Assembly (NCBI GenBank): GCA_947626525.1
Contig: CANQSM010000008.1
Location: 1 to 56,373 of the forward strand
Source of the DNA: an uncultured Phocaeicola sp.
Lineage (GTDB): Bacteria > Bacteroidota > Bacteroidia > Bacteroidales > Bacteroidaceae
Direction: 5' to 3'
Length of the DNA: 56,373 nt
Below the pieces are notes generated by a model. That model made no database searches. It saw only the letters and a list, made by a program, of their open reading frames with translations, and was not told the DNA's origin. Numbering within the stretch: position 1 is the stretch's first letter; each line of letters begins with the position of its first letter. A program made the translations under genes and the position numbers. Shown piece by piece: positions 25,001 to 33,865 of the stretch.

Positions 25001-26632
25001 GATTATAAGGATGTGGAAGAAGGACTTTTGGATATGAATATGACTTTGGAGCATTTTCCTTTGAATATGGCAAATGGATTTATCCCTGATCAGTTGGTTG
25101 GTCTGGAAGGCGATGTGGATGGAGAACTGGAGGTGAAGGGTACGACAGTGAAACCTCTTGTCAATGGAGAATTAATGCTGGATTCCGTTTTCATGAGCTC
25201 GGAAATGTATGGAGTTCGTTTCCGTTTCGATAATCGCCCTGTGGCAATTAAGAACAGTAGTATGCGGTTTGATCGTTTCAATATTTATACCTTGGGCAAG
25301 AATCCGTTTTCTATTGATGGAAACATTGATTTTGCCGACCTCGACCATATTGGACTGAATTTGCGCATGCGTGCGACTGACTATGAATTAGTGAATGCGC
25401 CGCGTAAAAAAACATCGGTTGTCTATGGAAAAGTGTATGTTGATTTTTTCTCAACGTTGCGGGGTTCGCTGGATAATCTGGTGATGCGGGGAAATATGAC
25501 CGTACAGGGGAAGACAGATGTCACTTACGTGTTGAAAGATTCTCCTTTAACCGTTGACGACCGTTTAAGTGATTTGGTGACTTTCGTTAATTTCAATGAT
25601 ACGATAAAAGTAGAGGAAGCGGAAGATAAGAAATATGCTTTGGGTGGAATCGATCTGTTAATGAATGTGCAGATAGATCAGGGGGCAGAGATACGGGTTG
25701 ACCTGAGTGCCGGTAGGGAAAGCTATGTGGAATTGCGGGGAGGTGGCAATTTGTCGATGCAATATACGCCGCAGGGCGATTTGTTATTGTCGGGCCGCTA
25801 TACCTTGACCAGCGGAGAGATGAAATACGAATTGCCTGTTATTCCACTGAAAACCTTCAATATTAAAGAGGGCAGCTTCGTGGAATTTACAGGGAACCCG
25901 ATGAATCCCTATATGAATATATCGGCTACGGAAAGAGTACGTTCTTCGGTTACGGAAAACGATGTGCCTCGCACCGTATCCTTTGATGTAGGAGTGTCTA
26001 TTACGAATACACTCGAGAATATGGGACTGGAGTTTACGCTTGAGGCACCTGAAGACATGTCGGTACAGAATCAGTTGGCGGCTATGTCAAAGGAAGAAAA
26101 AGGCAAATTGGCCGTGGCAATGTTGGCTACCGGTATGTATTTGGGTGGTGAAGGCAGTTCGGGAGGATTCAATGCGAACAACGCGCTGAACTCCTTCTTG
26201 CAGAGTGAAATCTCAAATATTGCGGGAAGCGCATTGAAGACGGTAGATATAAGTGTAGGTATGGAAGATGCTACTTCTTCAGACGGAACTTCCCGTACGG
26301 ATTATTCTTTCCGTTTTGCCAAGCGTTTTTGGAATAACCGCCTGAGTGTAGTCATCGGGGGACGTATCTCTTCGGGAAATGATGCGGCGGAGGCCAATAA
26401 CAATGAATCGTTTATTGATGATGTCTCGTTGGAATGGCGTTTGGATGATAGCGGGACACGTTATATCCGTCTGTTCCATAATAAGAATTATGAAAGTATT
26501 CTTGAAGGAGAGATAACGGAAACGGGAGTCGGTGTCGTGCTCCGGCGTAAGATGACCCGACTGGGGGAACTCTTTATCTTTAAGAAAAGGAAAAACAGAA
26601 CCATGAATCGTGAAATAACTCCAAGACCATGA
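22037..26632 (+). CDS. tamB: TamB-type translocation and assembly module protein
   Basis: This 1531-residue protein has an N-terminal membrane anchor (about 8-28, ITLLCPVALFILLTFLLYIP) and a very long repetitive beta-rich body of alternating hydrophobic residues, as in AsmA/TamB lipid-channel proteins. The C-terminal TamB domain lies at about 1080-1480, including LSGRYTLTSGEMKYELPVIP, FNIKEGSFVEFTGNPMNP and LEFTLEAPEDMSVQNQLAAM. TamB spans the periplasm and is linked to outer membrane protein insertion and phospholipid transport. Its stop overlaps the start of the TamA-like gene (26629), so the two are coupled. Confidence 0.9.
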   Translation: MRKVFKWVGITLLCPVALFILLTFLLYIPPLQNYIVGKVTDYASEETGMHIHIDQVRLAFPLNLVVNGAEVVSGQDTVLLVERMEANVQLLPLLQKKIEIDGISLKNARVNTADLIATMRLSGSLGEFYLSSHGIELNPEKAIVNEAYLKNADLHICLKDTVIEEEDTTSSPVYWKFELQKIALRNVALALQMNDTTSLSASVGEIDLRNGHVDLKKDAYDLDKFSLKEGTFLYDADTLTAQPGWDASHIALSGIQAELDSIRYSGRNMAMSVSHLEAKERSGLNLISLKGKLVSDAASLRIPVLSIRTSDSFADFSADMDWNALEPGRNGVLTARLLAGMGKQDLMTLVGRMPESFVKEYPNAPIVLRAGVDGNMDKLHLTSLQVQLEGAFRALVQGDCVNVLDSIHRSGSMTIRSETQDLAFVTALIDSTNTGRYALPRGMFVNGDASMKGGRYTANLHFKEGTGGMILSASYDAQKDSYEADLQIDSLQVHDFLPQDSVYYLSAGLFVKGIGFDMYSPRTYMEARAVLDTLQYGYLDLSDIILEAKMQKGKVAVTLDSHNPLLQMTSRLDGTLKKQEVTGKLKMDIQEADLYEMRLVDAPLKASVSLDLEARSDWQKLIAVQGSLKRIGVSTSKQNYHPKDLFLNAYTAADSTFMSVSAGDFKMKLEGRKDIGTIIGNLGEFSAELIKQAENKHLELSLLKTYLPELCAQIASGADNPVSNYLMLQGLRYDRFFMDVDTSPEEGINGTSYLYALRMDSLCLDTLRLDIRQDTAGVRLFTEIRNAPANKQFVFDAMLNGRIHEKGAKFELKYLDGKQRTGVHLGFGADMVDHGLLCYFFPEHPIIAYQPFNLNEGNYLYFRKDGHVDGKVNLLNDKGMGIRFYSTPNEDAFQDLTFDLCKIDIGELLQVMPYMPDIAGVLDSEIHYIKSGEQMSLVAETSIDSLSYEQCLIGNISNSSVYLPKDKVTHYVDTRFVKEGKDIFVLQGDYKDVEEGLLDMNMTLEHFPLNMANGFIPDQLVGLEGDVDGELEVKGTTVKPLVNGELMLDSVFMSSEMYGVRFRFDNRPVAIKNSSMRFDRFNIYTLGKNPFSIDGNIDFADLDHIGLNLRMRATDYELVNAPRKKTSVVYGKVYVDFFSTLRGSLDNLVMRGNMTVQGKTDVTYVLKDSPLTVDDRLSDLVTFVNFNDTIKVEEAEDKKYALGGIDLLMNVQIDQGAEIRVDLSAGRESYVELRGGGNLSMQYTPQGDLLLSGRYTLTSGEMKYELPVIPLKTFNIKEGSFVEFTGNPMNPYMNISATERVRSSVTENDVPRTVSFDVGVSITNTLENMGLEFTLEAPEDMSVQNQLAAMSKEEKGKLAVAMLATGMYLGGEGSSGGFNANNALNSFLQSEISNIAGSALKTVDISVGMEDATSSDGTSRTDYSFRFAKRFWNNRLSVVIGGRISSGNDAAEANNNESFIDDVSLEWRLDDSGTRYIRLFHNKNYESILEGEITETGVGVVLRRKMTRLGELFIFKKRKNRTMNREITPRP

Positions 26633-28956
26633 TGAAGGAAATAAAAAATCATAGCAAAGAGTTGATTTATGCCATCCTATTAATAGGTTTTACAGCTTGT
26701 TCCACAACAAAGAATCTGCCTGTAGACGAGACGTTGTATACAGGGATTAAAAAGATGGTGGTTGAGAACCGGGATCGTAGTGATGAGGGAGACGCTACGA
26801 TGGTGGAGGTGGAGGCCGCATTGGCTTATCCTCCTAATAACGCATTGTTGGGAAGCTCCTCTATTCGTGTCCCTTTTCCGTATAAGTTATGGATATATAA
26901 TGGCTTTGTCAATAGCAGAACCAAACTGGGTAAATGGATATTCAATCATTTTGCGGCGAATCCGGTCTATCTTTCTGTCGTGAATCCGGAACTTCGGGCT
27001 AAGATTGCGACCAACGTGTTACATAATTATGGCTATTTTAATGGTACGGTATCGTATTCGGTTGAGGAAGAGAAGAATCCCAAAAAGGCCAAGGTCAATT
27101 ACCTGATAAATATGGGAAAACCTTATTATATTGATTCCGTTGTATACGAACGTTTTCCTCATGCGGCGGACAGTTTGATTAGGGCTGCTTATCCCGACAG
27201 GCTGATTCATGGAGGAGAGAATTTTAGTGTGTTGCGGCTGGAAAATGAACGGACGCGCTTATCGGATCTTTTTCGTAATCATGGATATTATTATTATCGT
27301 TCGGACTATATAACCTATCTGGCTGATACCATACAGAAGCCCGGTGAAGTGAGTCTGAAGGTCGTGCCCATAGGAGGACTGACCCATCGTATAAACCGGC
27401 AGTGGCATATTGGCGATTTGTCGATATATATGCGGAATAATCAGCAAAGGGGGAGCTATACCGATTCCTTGAAGAGGGAGGGTTTGGCTATTTATTATAG
27501 CGGAAAGAAAATTCCGTTGCGTCCTCGGGTGTTGTTTAACAATTTCCGTTTTCGTAAGGGGGAATTGTATTCGCAGGAAAGACAGTCTTATACGCAGCAG
27601 AATATAACGCGCATGGGTATTTTCAGTTCATTGGATTTTCAGTACACGCCCCGGGATACAACGAGTGTGTGTGATACGTTGGATGTTCGTATCAATGCTA
27701 CCTTCGACAAACCGTTGGATGGAGAGCTGGAATTTGATTTTACATCGAAGAGCAATGATCAGTTAGGGCCCGGTGTCTCGTTCGGAGTTTCTAAACGTAA
27801 TGCTTTCAGGGGTGGAGAGACCTTTTCGTTCAAATTGGATGCTTCGTACGAATGGCAGACAGGCTCGTCCGTGGAAGGGAACAGTTCCATGATTAATTCG
27901 TATGAGTTTGGTGCGTCTGTTTCTCTGGATTATCCCCGGCTGGTTATTCCTTTTATGAAATACAAATGGACGCGTTATCCCTCCAGCTCTCAGTTCAAAT
28001 TATATGCCGAACAGTTGAACCGTGCCGGATATTTCAGGCTTTTGTCTTTCGGGGGAAATGCTTCGTATGCGTATCAGCCTTCCGCTACATCTAAACATTC
28101 CTTTTCTCCTTTTAGGCTTACTTTTAATTTGTTGCAGAGTACGACGGCTAAGTTCGATTCCATTACAGCCAATAATAAGGCCCTGTATTCGAGCTTGAAA
28201 AATCAGTTTATTCCGGCTATGAGCTATACTTATACCTATGATGACACTCCCATGAAGTCCAAAAGGAATCATTTGTGGTGGGAAACATCTGTCACGTCGG
28301 CAGGCAATGTCACTTCGCTGGTTTATCGTATGTTCGGACAAGCGTTCTCGGAGAAGGACAAGGAGTTGTTTGGCAATCCTTTTGCCCAGTTCCTGAAGTT
28401 CACCACAGAAATGCGTAAAACGTATAGGCTGGGAGAGAAAAGCCGTTTGGCGACACGTCTTATGGCAGGAATCATTCATCCGTATGGCAATTCCTCCACG
28501 GCTCCATACAGTGAGCAGTTTTATATTGGAGGAGCAAACAGCATCCGTGCGTTTACGGTCCGTTCCTTGGGGCCGGGACGTTATCGTCCGGAGTCGGAGA
28601 AAATGTATTCCTATATAGACCAGACCGGAGATTTGAAATTAGAGGCCAATGTCGAATACCGTTTTCCCATATTAGGCAGCCTGTACGGAGCCGCGTTTCT
28701 GGATGCAGGCAATATCTGGCTGTTACATAAAGACGAGCAGCGTCCCGGAGCCGAATTCTCTTTTTCCAGGCTTGGAAAGGAAATGGCGTTGGGCACAGGG
28801 GTAGGCGTGCGGTATGATTTGGAGTTCATCATTCTTCGTCTGGATTTGGGTATTGGTATTCACGCTCCCTATGAAACGTCGAAGAAAGGATATTATAATA
28901 TTCCGAAGTTTAAGGATGGATTGGGATTACACTTTGCTATTGGATATCCTTTTTGA
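26629..28956 (+). CDS. tamL: TamL: TamA/BamA-family outer membrane barrel lipoprotein
   Basis: The 775-residue protein starts with a lipoprotein signal (LLIGFTACSTTKNLP, Cys about 23), then POTRA-like periplasmic repeats (about 40-400), then a BamA/TamA (Omp85) beta-barrel. Barrel signatures are YIGGANSIRAFTVRSLGPG, LEANVEYRFPILGSLYGAAF (where a conserved barrel strand ends in ...FLDAGNIW) and the terminal GLGLHFAIGYPF. Lipidated TamA homologues (TamL) partnered with TamB are characteristic of Bacteroidetes. The coupled tamB upstream supports this assignment. Confidence 0.88.
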   Translation: MMKEIKNHSKELIYAILLIGFTACSTTKNLPVDETLYTGIKKMVVENRDRSDEGDATMVEVEAALAYPPNNALLGSSSIRVPFPYKLWIYNGFVNSRTKLGKWIFNHFAANPVYLSVVNPELRAKIATNVLHNYGYFNGTVSYSVEEEKNPKKAKVNYLINMGKPYYIDSVVYERFPHAADSLIRAAYPDRLIHGGENFSVLRLENERTRLSDLFRNHGYYYYRSDYITYLADTIQKPGEVSLKVVPIGGLTHRINRQWHIGDLSIYMRNNQQRGSYTDSLKREGLAIYYSGKKIPLRPRVLFNNFRFRKGELYSQERQSYTQQNITRMGIFSSLDFQYTPRDTTSVCDTLDVRINATFDKPLDGELEFDFTSKSNDQLGPGVSFGVSKRNAFRGGETFSFKLDASYEWQTGSSVEGNSSMINSYEFGASVSLDYPRLVIPFMKYKWTRYPSSSQFKLYAEQLNRAGYFRLLSFGGNASYAYQPSATSKHSFSPFRLTFNLLQSTTAKFDSITANNKALYSSLKNQFIPAMSYTYTYDDTPMKSKRNHLWWETSVTSAGNVTSLVYRMFGQAFSEKDKELFGNPFAQFLKFTTEMRKTYRLGEKSRLATRLMAGIIHPYGNSSTAPYSEQFYIGGANSIRAFTVRSLGPGRYRPESEKMYSYIDQTGDLKLEANVEYRFPILGSLYGAAFLDAGNIWLLHKDEQRPGAEFSFSRLGKEMALGTGVGVRYDLEFIILRLDLGIGIHAPYETSKKGYYNIPKFKDGLGLHFAIGYPF

Positions 28957-29007
28957 TAAAGAAAAGTTAAGAATATGGTCTGATTGGCATTTTGCCTCTT
29001 TTTTCTA

Positions 29008-29015
29008 TACCTTTG
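29008..29015 (+). promoter_or_regulatory. -7 promoter box TACCTTTG upstream of the nucleotidyltransferase gene
   Basis: Exact TAnnTTTG. Transcription from near 29022 excludes the upstream open frame from 28984 as coding start. Confidence 0.45.
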
Positions 29016-29070
29016 TACTTTATTTTATACCATGAAGAATTATCAGACGAAACGTTTAAATGAAAGAAAT

Positions 29071-29979
29071 ATGAAACCTACATTATTTGTATTGGCAGCA
29101 GGGATGGGAAGTCGTTACGGCGGTTTGAAACAACTGGACGGCTTGGGCCCTAACGGTGAGACCATCATGGATTACTCTGTCTTCGATGCCATCCGCGGAG
29201 GCTTCGGCAAGATTGTGTTTGTGATTCGTAAAGACTTTGAGACGGATTTCCGTGAGAAGATACTTCGTAAATATGAGAACCATATTCCTGTGGAGACTGT
29301 TTTCCAGTCGCTGGATAAGCTGCCTGTCGGTTTTTCCTGTCCGGAAGGCCGGGTGAAACCTTGGGGCACCAATCATGCTGTATTGATGGGTAAGGACGTG
29401 ATTAAAGAGCCTTTTGCGGTGATTAATGCGGATGATTTTTACGGACGTGACAGTTTTGCCGTATTGGGAAAGTTCTTGACGGAATTGCCGGAAGGAACGA
29501 AGAACCAATATTGTATGGTGGGATTCCGGGTAGGAAATACGCTTTCTGAAAGCGGCGCGGTGGCTCGCGGCGTATGCGGTACAAATAAGGAGGGATGCCT
29601 GACGACGGTAGTGGAGCGGACGGAGATTATGCGTGTCGACGGACCGGTATGCTATAAGGACGAGAAAGGAGAATGGGTGGCCATAGAGGATAATACTCCG
29701 GTCTCCATGAATATGTGGGGATTCACACCTGATTATTTTGACTATTCGGAATCCTATTTTATAGAGTTCCTGAAGGCAAATCAGGAAAACTTGAAAGCTG
29801 AATACTTCATCCCTTTGATGGTCAACAAGCTGATAACGGAAAGGACGGCCACCGTAAAAGTGTTGGATACGGTCAGCAAATGGTTTGGCGTGACGTATGC
29901 GGTAGATCGTCAGGGGGTAGTCGATAAGATTGCATCTTTGATTGAGGCGGGCGAGTATCCTTCTGAACTATTCAGATAA
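29071..29979 (+). CDS. Sugar-phosphate nucleotidyltransferase-like protein
   Basis: About 302 residues. The N-terminus MKPTLFVLAAGMGSRYGGLK carries the nucleotide-binding G-x-G-S-R of NTP_transferase enzymes, followed by IMDYSVFDAIRGGF, WGTNHAVLMG and the metal-binding AVINADDFYGRDSF. The C-terminal third (FGVTYAVDRQGVVDKIASLI) is of the kind seen in Bacteroidales homologues. Such enzymes activate sugar-1-phosphates with NTP; the substrate cannot be told. ATG 29032 (MKNYQTKRL) is an alternative start, but 29071 has a purine-rich stretch just before it and fits the family N-terminus. Confidence 0.8.
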   Translation: MKPTLFVLAAGMGSRYGGLKQLDGLGPNGETIMDYSVFDAIRGGFGKIVFVIRKDFETDFREKILRKYENHIPVETVFQSLDKLPVGFSCPEGRVKPWGTNHAVLMGKDVIKEPFAVINADDFYGRDSFAVLGKFLTELPEGTKNQYCMVGFRVGNTLSESGAVARGVCGTNKEGCLTTVVERTEIMRVDGPVCYKDEKGEWVAIEDNTPVSMNMWGFTPDYFDYSESYFIEFLKANQENLKAEYFIPLMVNKLITERTATVKVLDTVSKWFGVTYAVDRQGVVDKIASLIEAGEYPSELFR

Positions 29980-30063
29980 ATTTCAGGACGAAGTTGGGGC
30001 AGCCTGTGCTATGGCTTCGGCTGCTGCCAACCGATTGTCCGGAGGCAGTCCTGCACAGATTTT

Positions 30064-31473
30064 TCAATAGGCATTGGCTTCCCTGCGTAGCGCGTTCCGT
30101 ACTGTCAGGTAGATAATCCTCATATCCAGCCAGAAACTCCAGTTCTCTACGTACCAGATGTCTTTCCTGATACGTGCTTCCATTTGGGCCAGTTCCTTGG
30201 TTTCACCCCGGCAACCGTTCACTTGGGCCCATCCGGTGATACCGGGTTTGATGAAATGGCGAATCATGTACTTGTTTATCAGTTTGGAGTATTCCTTTGT
30301 ATGTTTGAGCATGTGCGGACGCGGGCCGACAATGGACATATCTCCTTTCAGCACATTGATGAACTGGGGCAATTCATCGATGCTGCTCTTACGCAAAAAG
30401 TTTCCGAACTTGGTCTTTCTCGGATCGTGTTCAGTGGCTTGCAGGGTATCGCTTTGGGCATTTACTTTCATGCTGCGGAATTTGTAGCAGTAGAACTCTT
30501 TCCCATTTAATCCGTTGCGCTTTTGTTTGAAGAATACAGGCCCCGGAGAAGTTATTTTGGTAATGATGGCCACTATCAGGTAGATGAACGGGAATAAAGT
30601 GCACAAGAACAGAGAAGAAAATACGATGTCGAATATCCTTTTCTGAAAACGGTTTAACGGTTTGCGCATCGGTTCTTCACGGATATACAGGACGGGGACT
30701 TCGCCTACTAAGTCCATGCGCATCGGGCGGCGGAGATAATTGCGTACATTCGGTACGCTATAGAAACGGATCAGATGATTCTCGCAGTAGTCGATGATTT
30801 GTCTGATTTCCGCTGCCCGGGCGGAAGGAAGACAGCAATAAATTCTTCCCATGGGATGGAAGTGCGATTCTTCCATATATTGCGGTATGAGGTCAATCGT
30901 GCCCAGATAAGGAATGGGAACATTGAAATTTTCCTGTTTTTTATCGTCAAAATAACCCAAAATCCGATAACCGGCAGTCGGGTCTCCCATCATTTCATTG
31001 TACAGTTCTTCCATATTGGGGTTGCTTCCGATGAAGAGTACGTCCCGGGTATTGCACCCTTTGCATCTGTACCATTTTATATAGGCTCTCGTACAAAGTC
31101 GGGAAATGGTGAGACACACGAAGAGACACCCGTAAAAGAGCAATGCGCATTTCCATGGAAAGAGGCTCGGGTCGATATAATTTATGGCCAGGAATGACAG
31201 GGGAGCGTACCATATGATTAATGAGAAAACCCTTCCGACAATTTGTTCGGGACGTACTTTCCTCATGTATAGAATCGGACTTTTAAGGTATACACAGACA
31301 AGGTATACGATATTCAATGCAAAATAGAAAATCTGATAATTCCCCTGCAGATACTCGGTCGCGAATGAGGACGAGAAGAATATGAGACAGGATAACAATC
31401 CGTTTAATATCAGGAAGTCGATGGTGATTACTCCCCATTTGATTAACAGGAATGATTGAGATTCTTGTTGCAT
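30064..31473 (-). CDS. Undecaprenyl-phosphate glycosyl-1-phosphate transferase (priming enzyme, WbaP/EpsE-like)
   Basis: The 469-residue inner-membrane protein has four N-terminal helices (about 12-110), a CoA-binding-like domain (about 140-250) and a fifth helix (about 285-308, IFDIVFSSLFLCTLFPFIYL). The bacterial sugar transferase domain follows, with the catalytic-region motifs FFKQKRNGLNGKEFYCYKFR, RKSSIDELPQFINVLKGD, MSIVGPRPHM and PGITGWAQVNGCRGET. It transfers a sugar-1-phosphate to undecaprenyl phosphate, starting capsule or exopolysaccharide repeat units. No priming enzyme is visible in the capsule cluster 6 kb downstream, so this one may supply it. Confidence 0.9.
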   Translation of the reverse strand: MQQESQSFLLIKWGVITIDFLILNGLLSCLIFFSSSFATEYLQGNYQIFYFALNIVYLVCVYLKSPILYMRKVRPEQIVGRVFSLIIWYAPLSFLAINYIDPSLFPWKCALLFYGCLFVCLTISRLCTRAYIKWYRCKGCNTRDVLFIGSNPNMEELYNEMMGDPTAGYRILGYFDDKKQENFNVPIPYLGTIDLIPQYMEESHFHPMGRIYCCLPSARAAEIRQIIDYCENHLIRFYSVPNVRNYLRRPMRMDLVGEVPVLYIREEPMRKPLNRFQKRIFDIVFSSLFLCTLFPFIYLIVAIITKITSPGPVFFKQKRNGLNGKEFYCYKFRSMKVNAQSDTLQATEHDPRKTKFGNFLRKSSIDELPQFINVLKGDMSIVGPRPHMLKHTKEYSKLINKYMIRHFIKPGITGWAQVNGCRGETKELAQMEARIRKDIWYVENWSFWLDMRIIYLTVRNALRREANAY

Positions 31474-31856
31474 ATAGTAGTTGTCTTTTTGTTATGTATT
31501 TAAGCTTGTGACCTTGAAAAGAATCCTCGGATTGATTCTTTTTGCTTGCGTATTGTTTGTACATTTATTTGATTCCGAATGTTTTGTAAAACATTCTGGC
31601 CAATACGGTCAGACAATGTATGAAAAGGCAATCCAATAAAGAGAGAAACTTATTCATTGTCACTTTTTATTAGTGCAAAGAAAATAAATAAACTACAAAT
31701 TGCCAAATTATTTGAATCCAATAAGGCGATTTTTTTTGTTTGGTGTGGGTTTTTGATGGGACTCCTTCATGGACCGCATTGTGCTTGTTGAATGCCTGTA
31801 AAAGTGGAGAATCCGATAGAATCGTCATTTTTGTTTTACGGATTCAATAAATTGTC
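31474..31856. other. Divergent intergenic region between the priming transferase and ABC-F genes
   Basis: No credible gene is present. It holds a small perfect hairpin at 31577-31596 (GAATGTTTT, GT, AAAACATTC) in the leader of the leftward gene and a leftward promoter at 31676-31707. Confidence 0.5.
31676..31707 (-). promoter_or_regulatory. Leftward promoter for the priming transferase gene
   Basis: Read leftward: TTTG (31704-31707), 20 bp, then TTTCTTTG (31676-31683), one mismatch from TAnnTTTG and with ideal spacing. It would give a leader of about 195 bases. Confidence 0.5.
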
Positions 31857-31864
31857 TATTTTTG
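31857..31864 (+). promoter_or_regulatory. -7 promoter box TATTTTTG upstream of the ABC-F gene
   Basis: Exact TAnnTTTG; a TTTG lies 23 bp upstream (31830-31833), slightly long spacing. The box overlaps the upstream end of the open frame, so translation must start later, at GTG 31895. Confidence 0.5.
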
Positions 31865-31894
31865 CAAGGGTTAATCAGTTTAGATTGTGGAAAG

Positions 31895-33844
31895 GTGATT
31901 TCAGTAGAAAGTTTACAGGTGGAATTCGGGGCCACTCCTTTGTTTGAGGATGTTACGTATGTCATCAATAAGAAAGACCGTATCGCTTTGGTAGGCAAGA
32001 ACGGAGCGGGAAAGTCGACCATGCTTAGGATATTGGCCGGATTGCAGGCTCCTACGGGAGGGACAGTTTCGGTTCCTAAGGATACGACAGTAGGCTATTT
32101 GCCTCAGGTGATGGTTCTTAGTGATACGCATACAGTCATGGAGGAAGCGGAGAAAGCGTTTGAGCATATTTCCGAGATGCAGGCGAATATGGAGAGGATG
32201 AATCGGGAACTGGCGGAGCGCACGGACTATGAATCGGAAGGGTATCAAAAGCTTATAGAACGGTTCTCTCATGAAAACGAGCGTTTCCTGATGATGGGAG
32301 GCGGCAATTACAAGGCGGAAATAGAACGGACTTTGACAGGACTGGGATTTGACCGGAGTGACTTTGACCGTCCCACTTCCGAATTCAGCGGAGGATGGCG
32401 GATGCGTATCGAACTGGCTAAGTTGTTGTTGCAGCACCCGGATGTATTGTTGCTGGATGAGCCTACCAATCATTTGGATATAGAGAGCATCCAATGGCTG
32501 GAAAGCTTTTTGTCCGCCCACGGTAATGCGGTGGTATTGGTCAGTCACGACCGCGCTTTCATCAATAATGTGACCAATCGTACGATTGAGATTTCCTGCG
32601 GGCGTATATATGATTATAAGGTGCCGTACGATGAGTATGTCGTGCTTCGTAAGGAACGGCGCGAGCAGCAATTGAGGGCATACGAGAATCAGCGGAAACA
32701 GATACAGGACACGGAAGAGTTCATAGAACGTTTCCGTTACAAAGCCACCAAGGCCGTGCAGGTACAAAGCCGGATCAAACAGCTGGAACGGATTGTCCCC
32801 ATAGAAATCGATGAGGAGGACTGTTCGGCGTTACGGCTGAAATTTCCTCCGGCCATGCGTAGCGGCAATTATCCCGTCATAGCGGATGACGTCAGGAAAG
32901 CATACGGGGAACATGTCGTGTTCGACCATGTCACGTTGACTATCAACCGGGGAGAGAAAGTGGCTTTTGTAGGCAAAAACGGGGAAGGAAAGTCTACATT
33001 GGTGAAATGCATCATGCAGGAGATTCCTTTTGAAGGCAGGCTGACCATCGGCCATAATGTGCGGATCGGTTATTTTGCGCAGAATCAGGCACAAATGTTG
33101 GATGAAGACCGGACGGTATTCGATACGATAGACCGGGTGGCACAGGGAGACATACGTTTGAGAATAAGGGATATTCTTGGCGCGTTTATGTTTGGCGGAG
33201 AGGCATCTGAGAAAAAAGTAAAGGTTCTTTCCGGAGGGGAGCGCAGCCGTCTGGCCATGATACGTTTGCTGTTGGAGCCGGTGAATTTCCTGATCCTTGA
33301 CGAGCCGACCAACCATTTGGACATGCGCTCGAAAGATGTCCTGAAAGAGGCCATACGTGATTTCGACGGCACGGTGATTGTGGTGAGCCACGACCGGGAG
33401 TTCCTCGACGGACTGGTTACGAAAGTGTATGAATTCGGCGGTGGCAAGGTAACGGAGCATTGGGGAGGCATTTATGATTTTCTGCGGAAGAAAAAGATAG
33501 ATTCGCTGAATGAGCTGCAGCCTACTTCTCCGCAAAAGCCAACCGGACAGGAGAGCCGGAAATCCGAGGAGAAGACGCAAGGTTCCGATACGAAGCTAAG
33601 TTATGAGGCCCGGAAGGAACAGGCTAAAAGGATGCGGAAAGCGGAGAAGCGGGTCGAGGAGTGTGAAAGGAAGATAGAGGAACTGGAAAACGGACTCAAA
33701 CGGTTGGAAGAACGGATGGCCACTCCGGAAGGCGCCTCGGACAGCGTGTTGTATGAGGAGCACGCCCGCATGAAGAAGGAGCTGGACACGGTGGTGGAGG
33801 AATGGGAAAAGGCTTCTATGGAATGGGAGGACTTGAATTCATAA
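31895..33844 (+). CDS. ABC-F family ATPase (ribosome-associated type)
   Basis: About 649 residues with two ABC ATPase domains and no membrane segment. Domain 1 has Walker A GKNGAGKST, signature EFSGGWRMRIELAK and Walker B VLLLDEPTNHLDIES. Domain 2 has GKNGEGKST, LSGGERSRLAM and FLILDEPTNHLDMRS. The interdomain linker is charged (about 240-320) and the C-terminal tail is a coiled coil (about 570-640, rich in E, K and R), as in Uup-like proteins. ABC-F proteins act on the ribosome in translation or antibiotic protection. The start is taken as GTG 31895 with GGAAAG before it; the frame extends upstream only to a TTG overlapping the promoter. Confidence 0.9.
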   Translation: MISVESLQVEFGATPLFEDVTYVINKKDRIALVGKNGAGKSTMLRILAGLQAPTGGTVSVPKDTTVGYLPQVMVLSDTHTVMEEAEKAFEHISEMQANMERMNRELAERTDYESEGYQKLIERFSHENERFLMMGGGNYKAEIERTLTGLGFDRSDFDRPTSEFSGGWRMRIELAKLLLQHPDVLLLDEPTNHLDIESIQWLESFLSAHGNAVVLVSHDRAFINNVTNRTIEISCGRIYDYKVPYDEYVVLRKERREQQLRAYENQRKQIQDTEEFIERFRYKATKAVQVQSRIKQLERIVPIEIDEEDCSALRLKFPPAMRSGNYPVIADDVRKAYGEHVVFDHVTLTINRGEKVAFVGKNGEGKSTLVKCIMQEIPFEGRLTIGHNVRIGYFAQNQAQMLDEDRTVFDTIDRVAQGDIRLRIRDILGAFMFGGEASEKKVKVLSGGERSRLAMIRLLLEPVNFLILDEPTNHLDMRSKDVLKEAIRDFDGTVIVVSHDREFLDGLVTKVYEFGGGKVTEHWGGIYDFLRKKKIDSLNELQPTSPQKPTGQESRKSEEKTQGSDTKLSYEARKEQAKRMRKAEKRVEECERKIEELENGLKRLEERMATPEGASDSVLYEEHARMKKELDTVVEEWEKASMEWEDLNS

Positions 33845-33865
33845 ATCTAAATTATAAACATAAGA

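Noticed and set aside
28984-29070. N-terminal extension of the nucleotidyltransferase
   Set aside because: It would begin before the -7 box at 29008-29015; the family N-terminus starts at ATG 29071.
31913-33580. Two long leftward frames (284 and 249 codons)
   Set aside because: Shadows of the ABC-F gene; the sense strand carries all Walker and signature motifs.
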